Source of the DNA: Alentia gelatinosa
Taxonomy: Eukaryota; Annelida; Polychaeta; Phyllodocida; Polynoidae
Assembly: GCA_950022655.1 (NCBI GenBank)
Contig: OX465592.1
Location: 4,485,544-4,549,543, forward strand
Reading direction: 5' to 3'
Length of the DNA: 64,000 bases
Part shown: piece after piece, positions 21,843 through 33,734 of the stretch
How positions within the stretch are numbered: the first letter of the stretch is position 1
How the letters are laid out: each line of letters begins with the position of its first letter
Position numbers and translations under genes: made by a program
The notes under the pieces: model-generated
Database searches by the model: none
The model's input: the letters and a program-made list of their open reading frames with translations, nothing else
Told to the model about the DNA's origin: nothing

Positions 21843-21959
21843 CCTACCACTCACTCATTGAGCTGCCAGTCCCAGTTTACCTGGTCAGCTGTGTAATCAC
21901 TGGGACTTAATACTTTAAATCTAAGATCCTCAGAAAGTTTCCTCCAGTCCGAGCATACA

Positions 21960-22345
21960 CGTACCCCTCCTAAAATGTACGTCAAATTTGTGAAACATTT
22001 TACACCCCCACTTACCCTGTCTCCATCTTGTACGCAATATCCCCCCCCAACACCTACCCACAGACACACACATACACCCTCACTGCAGAGGTACTTAATG
22101 GATGGCCCACTCCCGCTCTCGTACAATATCTCTCTGCCCCCCCCCCCCCCCCTGCGGAGGTACTTAATGGATGGCCCCCATACCGCTCTCGTACAATATA
22201 TCTCGGCCCCCCTCTCACTGCGGAGGTACTTAATGGATGGCCCCTTACCGCCCCTTATCATAACCTTCTAGCCTCCCCTCATTGTGGAGGTACTTAATGG
22301 ACAGCCCCATACCCCCCCCCCCCCTCACTGAGTGCATACTTAATG
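21960..22345. repeat. 60-bp tandem repeat with poly-C (GGTACTTAATGGATGGCCC)
   Basis: Four to five units of TGCGGAGGTACTTAATGGAT plus GGCCCC..TACCGCTCTCGTAC and AATATATCTC. The GGATGGCCC motif links this array to the CCATCCATAA MITE family at 4665-5045 and 56838-57000; this looks like tandem growth of one end of that MITE. Confidence 0.8.
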
Positions 22346-22494
22346 GCTATCCCTCTGTGCTGACCTCTGACCCTATCAAGTGCTACACGCCAGCACAAGT
22401 AACACCACCTCCGGTAATCCGCATTCTGTTCAAACTGCCTGATGCGACCTTAATCCCCGCCTAAAGACCCTGCCGAGGATCAGCCTGCAGCGAT

Positions 22495-22585
22495 ACTTGC
22501 CCTTGATCTCCCCCGACTTGCCCTTGATCTCCCCCGACTTGTCCTTGATCTCCCCCGACTTGCCCTTGATCTCCCACAACTTGTC
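22495..22585. repeat. 25-bp repeat, about 4 copies
   Basis: Units of CTTGCCCTTGATCTCCCCCG plus ACTTG. Short and well conserved. Confidence 0.85.
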
Positions 22586-22589
22586 CTTG

Positions 22590-23663
22590 CCCGGCTGTGG
22601 CCTGTTCAATCTGTATTTCCTGTTCCTACTCTTTTATCTGGAGAAGAAGAATTGGAAATCTTTACAGTTTCCCTTTTGATCCTGTATGCTTTCCTTAAAA
22701 TCCCTTATAAGCGGTAGTATTGTTATCACCCAGCTGCTACCTTTTCTCTGTCCCCTATGATTATACTTTATGGCCTCTGTCACCAATCCCATAATTCCCA
22801 CAGATTTTCATTCGCTATAAATAATTACATCATGCATTACCCATAATGACCCAGAAATTACTCCTAAAAATCTCCCTCGTAAATTCCCAACGAACACAAG
22901 ACAAATCAAGCGAACAAGAACATTAGAAAAGCCCTTAATTCCAGTGCAAGATTCCTTATAACTGCTATATTCCCAATAGATTAGTTTATTTGTACAATCA
23001 ATAACCTTTATAAAAGTTCCAACATTCATATTCTACTCAGTAGCGATCTGGAGACTCCGTGTTAGGTGGGGAATTAACTACAAACACAAAATTCCACTTG
23101 GCACTCAAAGATATCCTTACACAATCTGAAGTGTTGCTAAACCCTTTGACAAACCACACCTACAACAATGACACACTTACAACTCATGAGAAATCTCAGC
23201 CAGCCACTTCACACCCCAGTACAGCTCTATTCTACACTCCAACCATAGTCATTGCCTGTAGGAGAGTCCCATCACTCTCCCCCCACATCTTTGCCTTACA
23301 CACGGATGCCTGGTCCATGCTGAGCCTGTGATGGAGAGTACAGCGGGTGTGGTGAGTGTTAGCACCACGGAAACCTGCGTATTTATGGGAACCAATCAGC
23401 ATGATTCTTGCACTGTGGGAACCAATCAGCATGATTCTTACACAGAAATCGGAAGTGCACTGAGTGACCTTCACCTTCAATTTCACATTCAATTCAGTGT
23501 CTCACGAATATGCACGTTTTGGCTCTCATAGTGGGTCCAGGGACCAGCTTGCCTCTTGATGATGACGATGATAACGATAATGCAGATTGAAGGTGCTTCG
23601 GAGTCCACTTTTGACCTTGAGGTGGCAGTATTTACCCTTGACTGGTGGTGTACTTCGTCATGC
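22590..23663. other. Spacer, no gene seen
   Basis: AT-rich up to about 23050. At 23388-23444 there are two 31-bp direct copies of GGGAACCAATCAGCATGATT. No exon can be supported. Confidence 0.4.
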
Positions 23664-23953
23664 TAAAGTGCTGGTTCCACCAACACACAAGATATAGCGA
23701 GATTAGTCATGATTTGGTTGTCTTGCTAAATCTTGCTAGGTTTTGAATAATCGTGTGCATATTTGCCACGGTGCATCTTGAGGTGACGTGGTGGCGGAGC
23801 ACCAAAGTATTCACACGACATTGTGAAAAAGTACAGATATCATCATGTGCGATGTATGGCGACAAAGGAGGTACAACATATTGCGCCACTGTAATATATA
23901 ACGAGGTATATCACGGCAAATCCATCATGTTGGTGGAACCCGCCTTTAAACGT
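23664..23953. mobile_element. MITE with AAGTGCTGGTTCCACC ends
   Basis: Left AAAGTGCTGGTTCCACCAAC and right TGTTGGTGGAACCCGCCTTT are inverted. The subterminal ACACAAGATATAGCGAGATT is shared with the opposite-strand copy at 62476-62836. Non-autonomous; superfamily uncertain (hAT-like). Confidence 0.75.
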
Positions 23954-24271
23954 TACGCGTGTATGACAACGTCTTGGCACAGGGACCCAGTGTTGTGGGT
24001 TCATGTGTGATACCGGATATGACCCTGAGAGGTCATCCGGAGGGTCATCTGAGGGTTAACACCAGAGGGCTGCATGCTTCTACCTCTCCACTGGCCATGA
24101 ACCCAGAACCCCACAACCCGTAGAGAAGGCTACAGGAGTAATGGTCAACGATCTGATGCTATGGGTGTCATGGATGTAAAGTAATCACGTGATCGGGACC
24201 AGTATCTCGCCTGTAGATGGTATTGGTACAACATGGTATAGCAACAAGAGATAATTTGGTACTGAAGAAGA

Positions 24272-24559
24272 AACCAGCAAGTTTTGGTCAAAGTCGTCAT
24301 TCTCCACGAGTTTGATGCGGAATGATATGAACAAGGCGACAGCTGAGTGAATATCACATAGCATTCAAACTAGTTGGAGAACGACTTCTTTGACCGAAAC
24401 AAGTTGCTATCTGTATTTATCTTACCCCTGTACACAATAACAGAATGGTCGACACAGAGGATATAGACCATGGAGAATGGGACTGCAATACTCGTAGGGG
24501 CATGGAGAACGAGTTCCAAATGTTAAGGCTATGGGACACAAATACCAGGGGTGAGATAA
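24272..24559 (-). mobile_element. Bipartite palindrome-MITE, type I
   Basis: Palindrome about 24280-24402 with arms GTTTTGGTCAAAGTCGTCAT / inverted near 24382-24400, apex ACAAGGCGACAGCTGAGTG, then TTATCTTACCCCTGTACAC and outer end ACCAGGGGTGAGATAA (24544-24559). A close copy is at 32459-32752. Confidence 0.85.
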
Positions 24560-25582
24560 TTCATATTTAAATTGACGAGTGCATAATGTGTCGCTCTGAC
24601 CCAGGTATCCCATGAGAATACGTCATTCTTATGAACAACCGTTGTGCCTAGAGAAGTGTACTATAACCGGAATGCTTCAGTTTTAAGAGGCAAAGTGATA
24701 AACAAGGCAGGTATACCTTAATCTGCCTTGTCTAGGACCAGAGGATAATCCGCCCAGACTTGATAACATATCTGGAAAACTTAATCTTATATGATTCGTG
24801 TCACAAATATCATATCAACCGAGAAGGAGAAAGAAAAATCCATTTATATTGATGAATGATACGAGTGTATGATAAATATGGATTCAGCCACATCTAGAAG
24901 ATACTGAATCAATCTCATGTATTTTGTTTTATCAGTAATTGTATTATATTTTATGCTAGATTGTAAGTGATTTACACCTGGCACTATGCTAGATGCCACT
25001 GCACATATGAGACCCAATTTATCATAGTAGACTCGAAGTCGCATTGGTGTGAGCTGCGGAAATGAGGTCTGAAGGGTAAAACCGTTATTTTGTGAATTTG
25101 AGTTTCTGACAGATTCCTTTCATTTATAATGAAGTTAATGTGTTAATGTAGCATTTTAAGTGTTTTTAAGCATTTTAAAAAACCCTACATGGCTGTTTTA
25201 TGCAGAACAAAGACCATGGAGGATGTTTTTTGGGCCTTTTTAACGTTTAATGAATAAATAAATTACTTGCAGGAGGGATAGCGATTCATACAAGGGCTCT
25301 ATGGAAAAGTATTGAACTTCTCTATACCATGGAATAGCGAACTAAAAATCTGTGATCTGCGACATAAGTTCCACTATGATGGATTGGGTCACATGTATAT
25401 TAAGTTCCATTGCCACTTTGGACGAAAAATTGAATTGGTGATAAATAGTATATCATAATATACCACTGGCCTGAGTATTGATGGTAATGAATATAAAAAC
25501 AATGACCAATCAGAGACAAGGCGGGTTCAGCATAATGTATTCATCATCTATTTCCCAAGTTCTCTTTCCGTGTTTTCATTTA
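24560..25582. other. AT-rich spacer, no gene seen
   Basis: No repeat family, exon or RNA gene recognised. Confidence 0.4.
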
Positions 25583-25991
25583 CTTAAGCCCGATACACAT
25601 CTACCAATTTCGGAACATTGATGTAACTTTGTTGGCAACAAAGGAACGGTAATCTGTCTCAGGCGAGCCATCATAACAGAGTCAGCATGAGTCGGTAGAT
25701 GTAGGACAGCTAGGCAAGGGTCAGCCAACAATTAGTGAAACCCCCTCCTTGAGATGTCTTTTGTCATGGACGAGATGTCGTTTGATGTTTCTAAATCATT
25801 CGCCAAAAGTTTATCAACATGTTGATAAATCCTGCAGCCGGCAGTGGAATGTTGGTAAATGGCCCCTGATTGGGTGGTTGACTCGGGCCGAGGGGTTACA
25901 TATTTTGCCTGCGACAAGTTCACCAACTCCTATACGATTTGGGAACTAATCGTTCAACCCTCAATCAGTAGATGTGTATTGGGCTTTATAC
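25583..25991. mobile_element. MITE with TAAGCCCGATACACATCTACC ends
   Basis: Left TTAAGCCCGATACACATCTA and right AGATGTGTATTGGGCTTTA are inverted repeats about 400 bp apart. An end fragment also occurs at 3370-3445. No transposase ORF. Confidence 0.75.
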
Positions 25992-26454
25992 TTCGGAGAA
26001 TTCAGCAAACATTCCGCACAGTTGGTGAGGGAGAGATAAAAAAAATCAGGATTTGAGGAGTTGTAAAGTGAAGGTTTTGCCCCTGACTTCACACACCATG
26101 CTCAAGCATGAAGAGATGTTTCACCAACAACAATACAATCTTCAGTACGATTTAACCGCAGAAATCTCATCGCTTATTTCAGTGTTCTTCTAGGAGTGGG
26201 TCTGCCATGCTGTTGAGGCAGTTGTTCACCATTGAATTCTTATTTCAAATCAAGTTGTATTTTCATTGAATTAAAAGAGCTTCAGCGTATAAAAGGGATA
26301 CGCAAACCTTGTTATATTGACTTTCCTGTTAAATTGCTGTTACATCTACAACAGTCAGATATGTAAAGGTGTTCCATATAATGTATTGCAACATACCTGT
26401 ACATATATATCTGCAAGAGTAAGATATATAAAGGAGTTCCATATGATGTATTAA

Positions 26455-26788
26455 GAGAAAACGTGGTTACTGAGCCCGAAGGGATGGCCATTCGAGGTCT
26501 TTTGATGCCATAAATACGTCCCGATGCCGCAGGCAGAGGGACGTATTTATGGCATCAAAAGGCCGAGAATGGCATCCCTACAGGCTCAGTCACTACGTTT
26601 TCTTATTATTACATACCTAGAAATCAAGAAAAACATCATTTTTTATACTTATTTATGTAGATTTCTACCTGAGACATTAACTAAGGGCACAGTGCGCCCG
26701 AATATTCACTACGGGCGCATTATTTATACTACACCCCTATTAGCGGGCAGTATTTCATACACGTTCGGCCATAGGTATGTAGTAATAC
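26455..26788 (+). mobile_element. Bipartite palindrome-MITE, type II
   Basis: Palindrome 26455-26602 with arms AGAAAACGTGGTTACTGAGCC / inverted near 26582-26602 and inner stem TTTTGATGCCATAAATACGT, apex CCCGATGCCGCAGGCAGAGGG. Then TTATTATTACATACCTAGAA and outer end GGCCATAGGTATGTAGTAAT. Shares palindrome arms with 54805-55152. Confidence 0.85.
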
Positions 26789-26959
26789 AACATACCTTTA
26801 TATATCTGCCAGAGTCAGATATGTATGTTACATATAATGTATTACAAGATACTTTTATCTATAGCTACCAGAGTTAGATATAAAGGTATTCCGTAACATG
26901 AATTATAACACACCTTTACATATCTACCAGAGTCAGATATATAAAGATGTTCCATATTT

Positions 26960-27241
26960 AGAAGGAATCTCACGAGATGAAAACAACTTGGGCCATACTC
27001 GACTGAGTTTGACAGTAATTCGCTGAGTGAATTACTCTGCGGTCAAGTGAGGCGGAGTGAGGACGGACCAAGTTATTTTCATCGAGTGGGTTTCTGATTT
27101 TATCTCACCCTGTAAAATATCAATAATTTATTGAATAAATCACCCAATTAGCCATTGAGTATTGGGGACCTTACCTTCATGACTGTGGAGTATGACTTCC
27201 TAATTTCAAACCTATGGAGAAAAATACTGGGGTGAGATAGA
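26960..27241 (-). mobile_element. Bipartite palindrome-MITE, type I
   Basis: Palindrome about 26960-27095 with arms CACGAGATGAAAACAACTTG / inverted near 27066-27085, then TTTATCTCACCCTGTAAAAT and outer end ACTGGGGTGAGATAG (27226-27240). Confidence 0.8.
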
Positions 27242-27365
27242 ATGTATTACAGCATACCTTATATATCTACCAGAGTCAGATATATAAGGGTATTTAATAC
27301 AATGTATTCCAATATACCTTTACACATCTACCAGAGTCAGATATTTAGGTGTTCAATATTTATAT

Positions 27366-27702
27366 AGAACGTCCTGACCATGCTGTACAAGTCACAGAAC
27401 GAGATGGTAATTTACGGTTTGTACGGACCGAGGCGTTTACGCCGAGTTCCGAATAAACGGTAAATTATCATCAAGTTCTGTGACTTGTACAAGCATGGCT
27501 GGGTGTTATGTATTTACTATATATATACCCGAAATTTTTTTTAAATCTATTTCATTTTGCTTAACAACCAATATTTGATAAATGCGTATGGGTAGGTAGT
27601 CCGTATTTTCCTGTATGGACCACTGGTCCGTATAGTATTTTTACGTCATATGCCGAAACGGTGCGTATTTACAGTATATACGGCATGGGTATATAGTAAA
27701 AT
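27366..27702 (+). mobile_element. Bipartite palindrome-MITE, type II
   Basis: Inverted copy of the element at 5196-5535. Palindrome arms CTGTACAAGTCACAGAAC / GTTCTGTGACTTGTACAAG with apex ACCGAGGCGTTTACGCCGAGTT, then TTTACTATATATATACCCG and outer end CATGGGTATATAGTAAA. Confidence 0.85.
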
Positions 27703-28141
27703 GTATTATTACATACATTTAACGCTTAACACCTGACCTGTCACGTGACTGCAATACATTGCTGGCAATGATGACGTCACTCTTATCTACCGATAAGTTA
27801 TTGGCTTCGTGCTGATAAAACTGCTAATTTAAACACAATGAGGAATCAATCATTTATGGGAATTTGTGTAAAATGATGATTTTTAGATAATGTCAATTAT
27901 CAGTCAAAACTCGTTTCTTGGGATCCATTCTAATTCTGAATACGTAAATGTAATGTTTCCAGTTTAAACAATTTTAATAGGTATTATAGGCTGATTTACA
28001 TTTGCTTAATTTACATAGGGAATGTAGTGAAAAATATGGTTTTCTTCAATTTTTTCAAAAACAAAGACGGTTACTTATGCTTTTAAAAACTTGAATGTGA
28101 AGTACTTTATTTCAAAACTTTTAGGCCACTGGTTGCAGTGT
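27703..28141. other. AT-rich spacer, no gene seen
   Basis: No supported feature. A short block near 27841-27870 (aatcaatcatttatgggaatttg) recurs near 29584-29605, on the far side of the inverted MITE pair. Confidence 0.4.
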
Positions 28142-28415
28142 TTATCCTACCCCTAATAAAAAACGCCATAGGCTTAACATGGGATTTGTTTATGTCACGG
28201 GTAGTGACATAAAGTGTTGTTTATGCCACTACTTTCTGATACTGAAAAAATATGGAAACGGGGTAGGATAAAATCTAGACACCACTCGTTTGAGTTTGAG
28301 CTTATTCATGCCACTCATTTTGTTGGCTCCGTAATGTCACTCGTCTTCGACTCGTGAAATTATGGAGCCAACAAAATGCGTGGCATAAATAAGCTCAGAC
28401 TCAAACTCGTGACGT
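28142..28415 (+). mobile_element. Bipartite palindrome-MITE, type I
   Basis: Outer end TTATCCTACCCCTAATAAAA, inner end GGGGTAGGATAAA (28260-28272), then palindrome 28289-28408 with arms TTTGAGTTTGAGCTTATTC / inverted, an inner stem CATTTTGTTGGCTCC/GGAGCCAACAAAATG and apex CACTCGTCTTCGACTCGTG. Further copies at 29605 and 47152. Confidence 0.88.
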
Positions 28416-28481
28416 CTCTTGATAATCTAAAATTGTGCAGTTAAAATCGGGCCCCATCACCCGATTTATTATTTTCAAATG

Positions 28482-29138
28482 TGTAGTACTGTAATGGTTG
28501 GGTGACGGGTCCAGCCGAAGCTCCTCCCGAGCACCACTACAGTATTTGGTCCAAGATGCCATCTCAGTGCTGGTCCCACCCGCTAACCCGCAGCTGTGTT
28601 TTACCACAACCACCCAGCACCGTGGCTCTGCCCTCGAGGATCACAGGGAGGTCAAACACCTTCACAGAGCAGGTACACAACGAAAAACCTCTCTGGTCGG
28701 TGGACACAACCCTGATCGCATCTCTCGGGATCCCAGAACTCTATCCGGAGAAGGGACACACGGGTCCGACCTTCTCCTCCTAGAGAACCGAGATACTCTG
28801 ACTCCACCCCCTAGGGGACCAGAACCGGTCAACAGCTAGTCCTGAGAACTAGCTCCCGTCGGTGGAGCACAGAGACAGAGCCCTGCAGAGAGACCGCACG
28901 TAGTCTCTCCACACCCCAGTGTGTCTCAGTAAGCCACAGCAGGCTGCTTATATACAGCCCATGTCCTCACTGAGCATGTGCAAGAATCCCGCTGATTCCC
29001 CAAAGGGGTATTCTTAGTCAGCCTGGTCACCAGCAAACCAGTGGTTCCCGCTAGTTGCCTGGCCAACTCCTCAGGATCAATCCTCACTGCTGGTTCTCAA
29101 CCTGACAGGTGAGAAACCAGTCTAGACTGGTCCCAACA
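28482..29138 (-). mobile_element. Candidate solo LTR, reverse orientation
   Basis: A GC-rich 650-bp block. Read on the - strand it starts TGTTGGGACCAG and ends ...ACTACA, and contains a TATA-like TGTATATAAGCAGCC (about 28939-28953). No target-site duplication is clear and no second copy or internal region is present, so this is a suggestion only. The ORFs in it resemble nothing I know. Confidence 0.25.
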
Positions 29139-29604
29139 CGGTGTCTATAATAGCCAGCGGCGGGTGGCCTATTCCAAAACCGCGGGAAAACAAGTTGTAT
29201 CAACCGGTCCCACAGCTTGGTCGGCTGTCCCGGCCGCGGCTATACTTAGAAAGGCGTAGTAGACATGCCCAAGTCATAGTCGACTTGCACGGGTCCCTAC
29301 AGTACTATAAAACTATTACATTCTGTTAAAGTTTGAGGAAACTGGCATGGGTTTTACCATGTGAAAAGCGACTTCTTAGAATATCCATATATTCTAATAT
29401 AAAATTGTCATAATATTGAGCTCTAAATCAGAAACTAACACAGTGACCCTCAATTTTTAAGTAAGATATATGTACTAGAACACTTGGAGATCATCATGTT
29501 CAAATTTCAGGAAAATGACATGGGTTTTAATTTTCAGGCTAAATTTTTTAATATGCCTTTAATTTAAACACGCTGATAAATAAATCAATCATGGGAATTT
29601 GTGT
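29139..29604. other. Spacer, no gene seen
   Basis: AT-rich, no supported feature. Confidence 0.35.
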
Positions 29605-29883
29605 TTATCAAGAGACATCATGAGTTTGAGTCTGAGTTTATTTATGCCACGCATTTTGTTGGCTCCATAATTTCATGAGTCGAAGACGAGTGACATTACG
29701 GACCCAACAAAATGAGTGTCATAAACAAGCTCAAACTCAAACGAGTGGCATCTAGATTTTATCCTACCCCGTTTCCATATTTTTTCAGTATCAGTAAGTA
29801 GTGGCATAAACATTTTATGTCACACCCGTGACATAAACAAATCCCATGTTAAGCCTATGGCATTTTTTATTAGGGGTAGGATA
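29605..29883 (-). mobile_element. Bipartite palindrome-MITE, type I
   Basis: Inverted copy of 28142-28415 over its whole length: palindrome first, then TTTTATCCTACCCCGTTTCC and outer end TAGGGGTAGGATAA. With the 28142 copy it forms an inverted pair about 1.2 kb apart, around the candidate LTR. Confidence 0.88.
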
Positions 29884-30089
29884 AAGGTTCACAGCAGGAG
29901 GAGTATAACGCTGCTCCACGCAACTCTACAGCATTGTCAATAGGTAATTGGTGTGCAAGAATGTTTCGGTCTGGTTGTATAAGGTGTGATTTATCTAGGC
30001 CTGACATGAAGTTTACTGTTGTACACTGCTTCATGCCAGCAGCCAAAAGGTATAAATCCCCGCCACAAACAAGAACCACCCTCGACGCA

Positions 30090-30830
30090 TCTAACCTGGT
30101 GTTTACACGAGACGATTATGGTCGACGATTCTTGAATTTACCACCGCCTGACGACTTTCAGCAGAAAAAGGCTAGAAATCGTCTAGTGTAAACGCCAAAT
30201 GAGTGACGACTACAGATAGTCTGATTAGGTTATATTAGGCAATTAGGCACCACCTGGCGATTATGCTGACAATTTGACACCGATGACTATTCCAAGGCAG
30301 TACCATTCTATAGTGTGAACTCTTGGGGAAATTGTTGGGTAGACGACTATTGTGGCCAATATTGTGTAATCAAGCACCAACTTTCGCCTGATGACTATTG
30401 GCTAGATGATCCACAGTCGTCGCATTTTTAGTTGTCTAGTTTAAACACCAGGTTAGAGCACCACCTGAAGACTATTGGCTAGACGATCTACAGTCATCAC
30501 AGGTTTAGTCGTCTAGTGTAAAGGCCAGGTAACTTTCGCCTGATGACTATTGGCTAGATGATCAACAGTCGTCACATTTTTAGTTGTCTAGTGTAAACAC
30601 CAGGTTAGAGCACCACCTGACCACTATTGGCTAGATGATCTACAGTCGTCACGTTTTTAGTGGTCTGGTGTAAACGCTAGGTTAGGACACCACCTGACGA
30701 CCATTTGCTAGGCGATCTACAGTTTTTGATCATCTAGTGTAAACGCCGGGTTAGGGCACCACCTGACGACTATTGGCTAGATGGTCTACAGTCATGTTGT
30801 TAGTTGTCTGGTGTTAACACCGTGTTTGGC
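30090..30830. repeat. About 77-bp diverged repeat (CACCTGACGACTATTGGCTAG)
   Basis: About seven units with CCACCTGACGACTATTGGCT, AGATGATCTACAGTCGTCAC and TTAGTCGTCTAGTGTAAACG. Each contains short dyads (GACGACT/AGTCGTC). Regular from about 30365; left part degenerate. Confidence 0.8.
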
Positions 30831-31103
30831 GTGTCGAGCTCCTGTTGTATACAGTCGAGGGTCGCGCTTCATGGCGCTCTTTTTCGTGCGGACAGAGCCA
30901 GCTTCCTGCCAAGTATGAGGCTCTACAAGTATTTCAACTTCTAAAGAATCGCGAATAGTGTTCTCCACGAGTGACCTGGAGTTCTAGACCTGCCTCCAAA
31001 AGGAGGAAGTTTCCCAAACCACACTCTGAGACCATCGGGAAAGCCAGGACGGTGAACCCAAGCAGGGTGCAGATAATAGATGACGATTTCCTTTTCATTC
31101 GGG

Positions 31104-31475
31104 TAATTAGTAGAAACCAAACGAGAGTTAGCCTTGTCAATGTTTATGCCACGATGGGCAGGTTGTGTATTACTACACGAGGCGTTAGCCGAGTGTAGTG
31201 AGTAGCAGACCTGATCAGAGTGGTATAAACATTGAGAAGGCTAACTCGAGTTTGGTTTTGCATTTATCCTACACCATCTCACCGATATACAGAGCATATT
31301 TGTAATTATCCACGTTAGTAGTTATCAATGCTGCCGGATCTACTTTCGTTATCTCGTCCCTGATTGGTCCGTTTTTTTATTCACCTCGGTGCATAAATAA
31401 CACTTTATCCAACGCTATGTCAAATACATTGGGTCAATGTTAAACCTATGGCGTTTTTTATTAGGGGTAGGATAA
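31104..31475 (-). mobile_element. Bipartite palindrome-MITE, type I
   Basis: Inverted copy of 16127-16480. Palindrome 31112-31252 with apex CACGAGGCGTTAGCCGAGTG, then TTATCCTACACCATCTCACC and outer end TTAGGGGTAGGATAA. Confidence 0.85.
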
Positions 31476-31865
31476 AGTCCAATATTAGCCTTCGATTAAT
31501 GTTGATCTTCGACACAGGAACATGTAAACATTCACATACCCTCCACAGAGAACTCGCCCCAAAAAGAACTCGCCCCGAAATGAACTCGCCCGGTTGGGAT
31601 TTCGCCTTGTATCAAAACCAATCACAATGCGTCTGCTTAAGGCTCGTTTCCATTGGCTGACAACGACGATGTCGATTTTTTGTGATCTCCTAATAGCCCA
31701 TTTCCATTGACCATCACTGATATACAGCCAGGGACCACCGACGGACCTTTAGCACTGCTGACGCAAATTGTAAATAGGCTATTAGGAGAACACACAAAAT
31801 CTACACCATATTTGTCGGCCAATGGAAAAGGGCCTTTAATTTAGGTTAGTAGTGTAAGCAAAAGA

Positions 31866-31955
31866 TATCTCACCCATGGTACAAGTTTAGCCATAGGAAA
31901 AATGTTAGAAAGAAATACTGAACGATCACCCGGGTAAAGTAACGATACTACACCA
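31866..31955 (+). mobile_element. Outer-end fragment of a type I palindrome-MITE
   Basis: TATCTCACCCATGGTACAAG followed by sequence closely matching 6917-7005 of this window; it stops where the C-rich array begins at about 31955. Confidence 0.65.
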
Positions 31956-31957
31956 CC

Positions 31958-32275
31958 CTCCACCCGCCATCCTCCACCCGCCACCCTCCACCCGCCATCC
32001 TCCACCCTCCACCCTCCACCCACCACCCTCCACCCTCCACCCTCCGCCCTCCACCCTCCGCCCTCTGCCCTCCACCCTCTGCCCTCCACCCTCCGCCCTC
32101 CACCCTCCACCCTCCACCCTCCACCCTCCACCCTCCGCCCTCCACCCTCCACCCTCCACCCTCCGCCCTCTGCCCTCCACCCTCCGCCCTCCACCCTCCG
32201 CCCTCCACCCTCCACCCTCCACCCTCCGCCCTCTGCCCTCCGCCCTCCGCCCTCCACCCTCCACCCTCCACCGTA
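31958..32275. repeat. 7-bp C-rich array (CCACCCT/CCGCCCT)n
   Basis: About 45 heptamers. C-rich on + and G-rich on -, a G-quadruplex/i-motif candidate. Gly/Arg/Glu/Trp-rich ORFs on the - strand are by-products of the period. Confidence 0.97.
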
Positions 32276-32458
32276 CTGGGGCTGTTTTTGTGAGGGAACT
32301 CTGGAGTCTGGATGGATTCCATTATTATACAAATTCGCGTACAAATAAACTTGAAGTGAGGCTGCCTCTCCGAGTTGGTGTCACTTTTTTAACACCAGTT
32401 TCAGGGACTGGAACAGTTCTTTTTCCTGCTCAACTCGAACAGAATGGCAGTCGGTGAC

Positions 32459-32752
32459 TAAAGAAGAAATAACATATTTTGGTCAAAGTCGTCGTTCTCC
32501 ACGGAGTTTGATGCAGAGTGATATGAACAAGGCAACAGCTGAGTGAATATCACATAGCATTCAAATGAGTTGGAGAACAACGGCTTTGACTATACAAATT
32601 GCTTTCTGTATCTATCTCACCCCTATATACACTAAATGTATAGATTTACGATACACAGGATATAAACCATGGAGAACAGACTGCAGTACTCACAGGGGCA
32701 TGCAGTTCCCAATGTTAAGCTTATAGGACAAAATTCCAGGTGTGAGATAAAG
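32459..32752 (-). mobile_element. Bipartite palindrome-MITE, type I
   Basis: Full copy of the 24272 class: palindrome 32459-32605 (TTTTGGTCAAAGTCGTCGTT / inverted), then CTATCTCACCCCTATATAC and outer end CCAGGTGTGAGATAA. Confidence 0.85.
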
Positions 32753-32839
32753 TGTTGGATGTTACTGCTTACACAAGATGATAAATAAGTATACTGCATA
32801 TAGCCTAGGACCTATGGGTGCTGCCATGACGCCCCCCTG

Positions 32840-33000
32840 AGTAGGTATTCTTCACTAGTGGAGGTGTAAAAGTAGGTGTTCTTCACTAATGGAGGTGTAA
32901 AAGTAGGTGTTCTTCACTAATGGAGGTGTAAAAGTAGGTGTTCTTCACTAATGGAGGTGTAAAAGTAGGTGTCCTTCACTAGTGGAGGTGAAATTTTAGA
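32840..33000. repeat. 31-bp minisatellite, 5 copies
   Basis: Units of GTAGGTGTTCTTCACTAATG plus GAGGTGTAAAA; middle copies identical. Confidence 0.95.
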
Positions 33001-33275
33001 AGTGAGTGATAATTGGAAAGTGTCACAACTCTAGCCTTGCCCACATATGTATACATTAAGTGCTCCATGTGAAAAGCATCATGTCCTGGGTTTAATCATT
33101 ATATCATCCTGCTCTGGAATGGGAGTAGAGAGTCAAGGGAACCATAGTAAAACGTTGAAAGACAGTTGAATTTCGTAAGAACAAAAAGGCAGAATATAGT
33201 TTCTGTCCCCACAAGAGGCCTGCCATACTGCTGGCCACCTAGTGACTGCCTCATGAACTAACAATGGCTCTGTCG

Positions 33276-33375
33276 CCTATAGACCATAGAGAACAGACTG
33301 CAATACTCATAGGGGCATGGAGAACAAGTTCCCAATGTTAAACCTATGGGACAAAAATTCCAGGTGTGAGATAAA
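33276..33375 (-). mobile_element. Outer-end fragment of a type I palindrome-MITE
   Basis: Matches the last 100 bp of 32459-32752, ending CCAGGTGTGAGATAA at about 33360-33374. Confidence 0.7.
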
Positions 33376-33734
33376 GTGTTACACTCACATACGGTGATAT
33401 TTATACGGCATTTAGCCTATGATATAGCCAATTGTTTGGAAACTAACAGTATAGGGCTAGGAATCTAATTCTAACTGTTCTGAGTAGATTTCCTTTTTTG
33501 GAAGACAGCTAAATACTTTAGTAATGCCTGCTAGACTGGAAATATTTTCAAATCTTTCAATTTTCCTGGGTGACTAGCTGAAACTCGGTGAGTTCTGAGG
33601 GGCACTATCAACCAGTCTGTTTGATTTTCTCCGTCCCACTGGAGTGTGGTCTCAAAGGTTCGGAAAAAATCATTACGTCGTCGCAAGCGGTGGGAGAAGG
33701 TGGTGAATTATGGGACACCTCTCTACCGCACTAT

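Larger units (their letters stand above)
26330..27362. repeat. About 75-bp minisatellite split by inserted MITEs
   Basis: Units of ACATATCTACCAGAGTCAGA, then TATATAAAGGTGTTCCATAT and AATGTATTACAACATACCTT occur at about 26335-26454, 26790-26959 and 27241-27362. The gaps are exactly the MITEs at 26455-26788 and 26960-27241, and a third MITE starts at 27366. The array is older than the MITEs. Confidence 0.8.

Noticed and set aside
28498..28839. 113-aa and 93-aa ORFs in the GC-rich block
   Set aside because: No family resemblance, overlapping frames, and a better fit to a solo LTR-like block.
31841..32344. Gly/Arg/Glu/Trp-rich ORFs of up to 167 aa
   Set aside because: By-product of the heptamer array.
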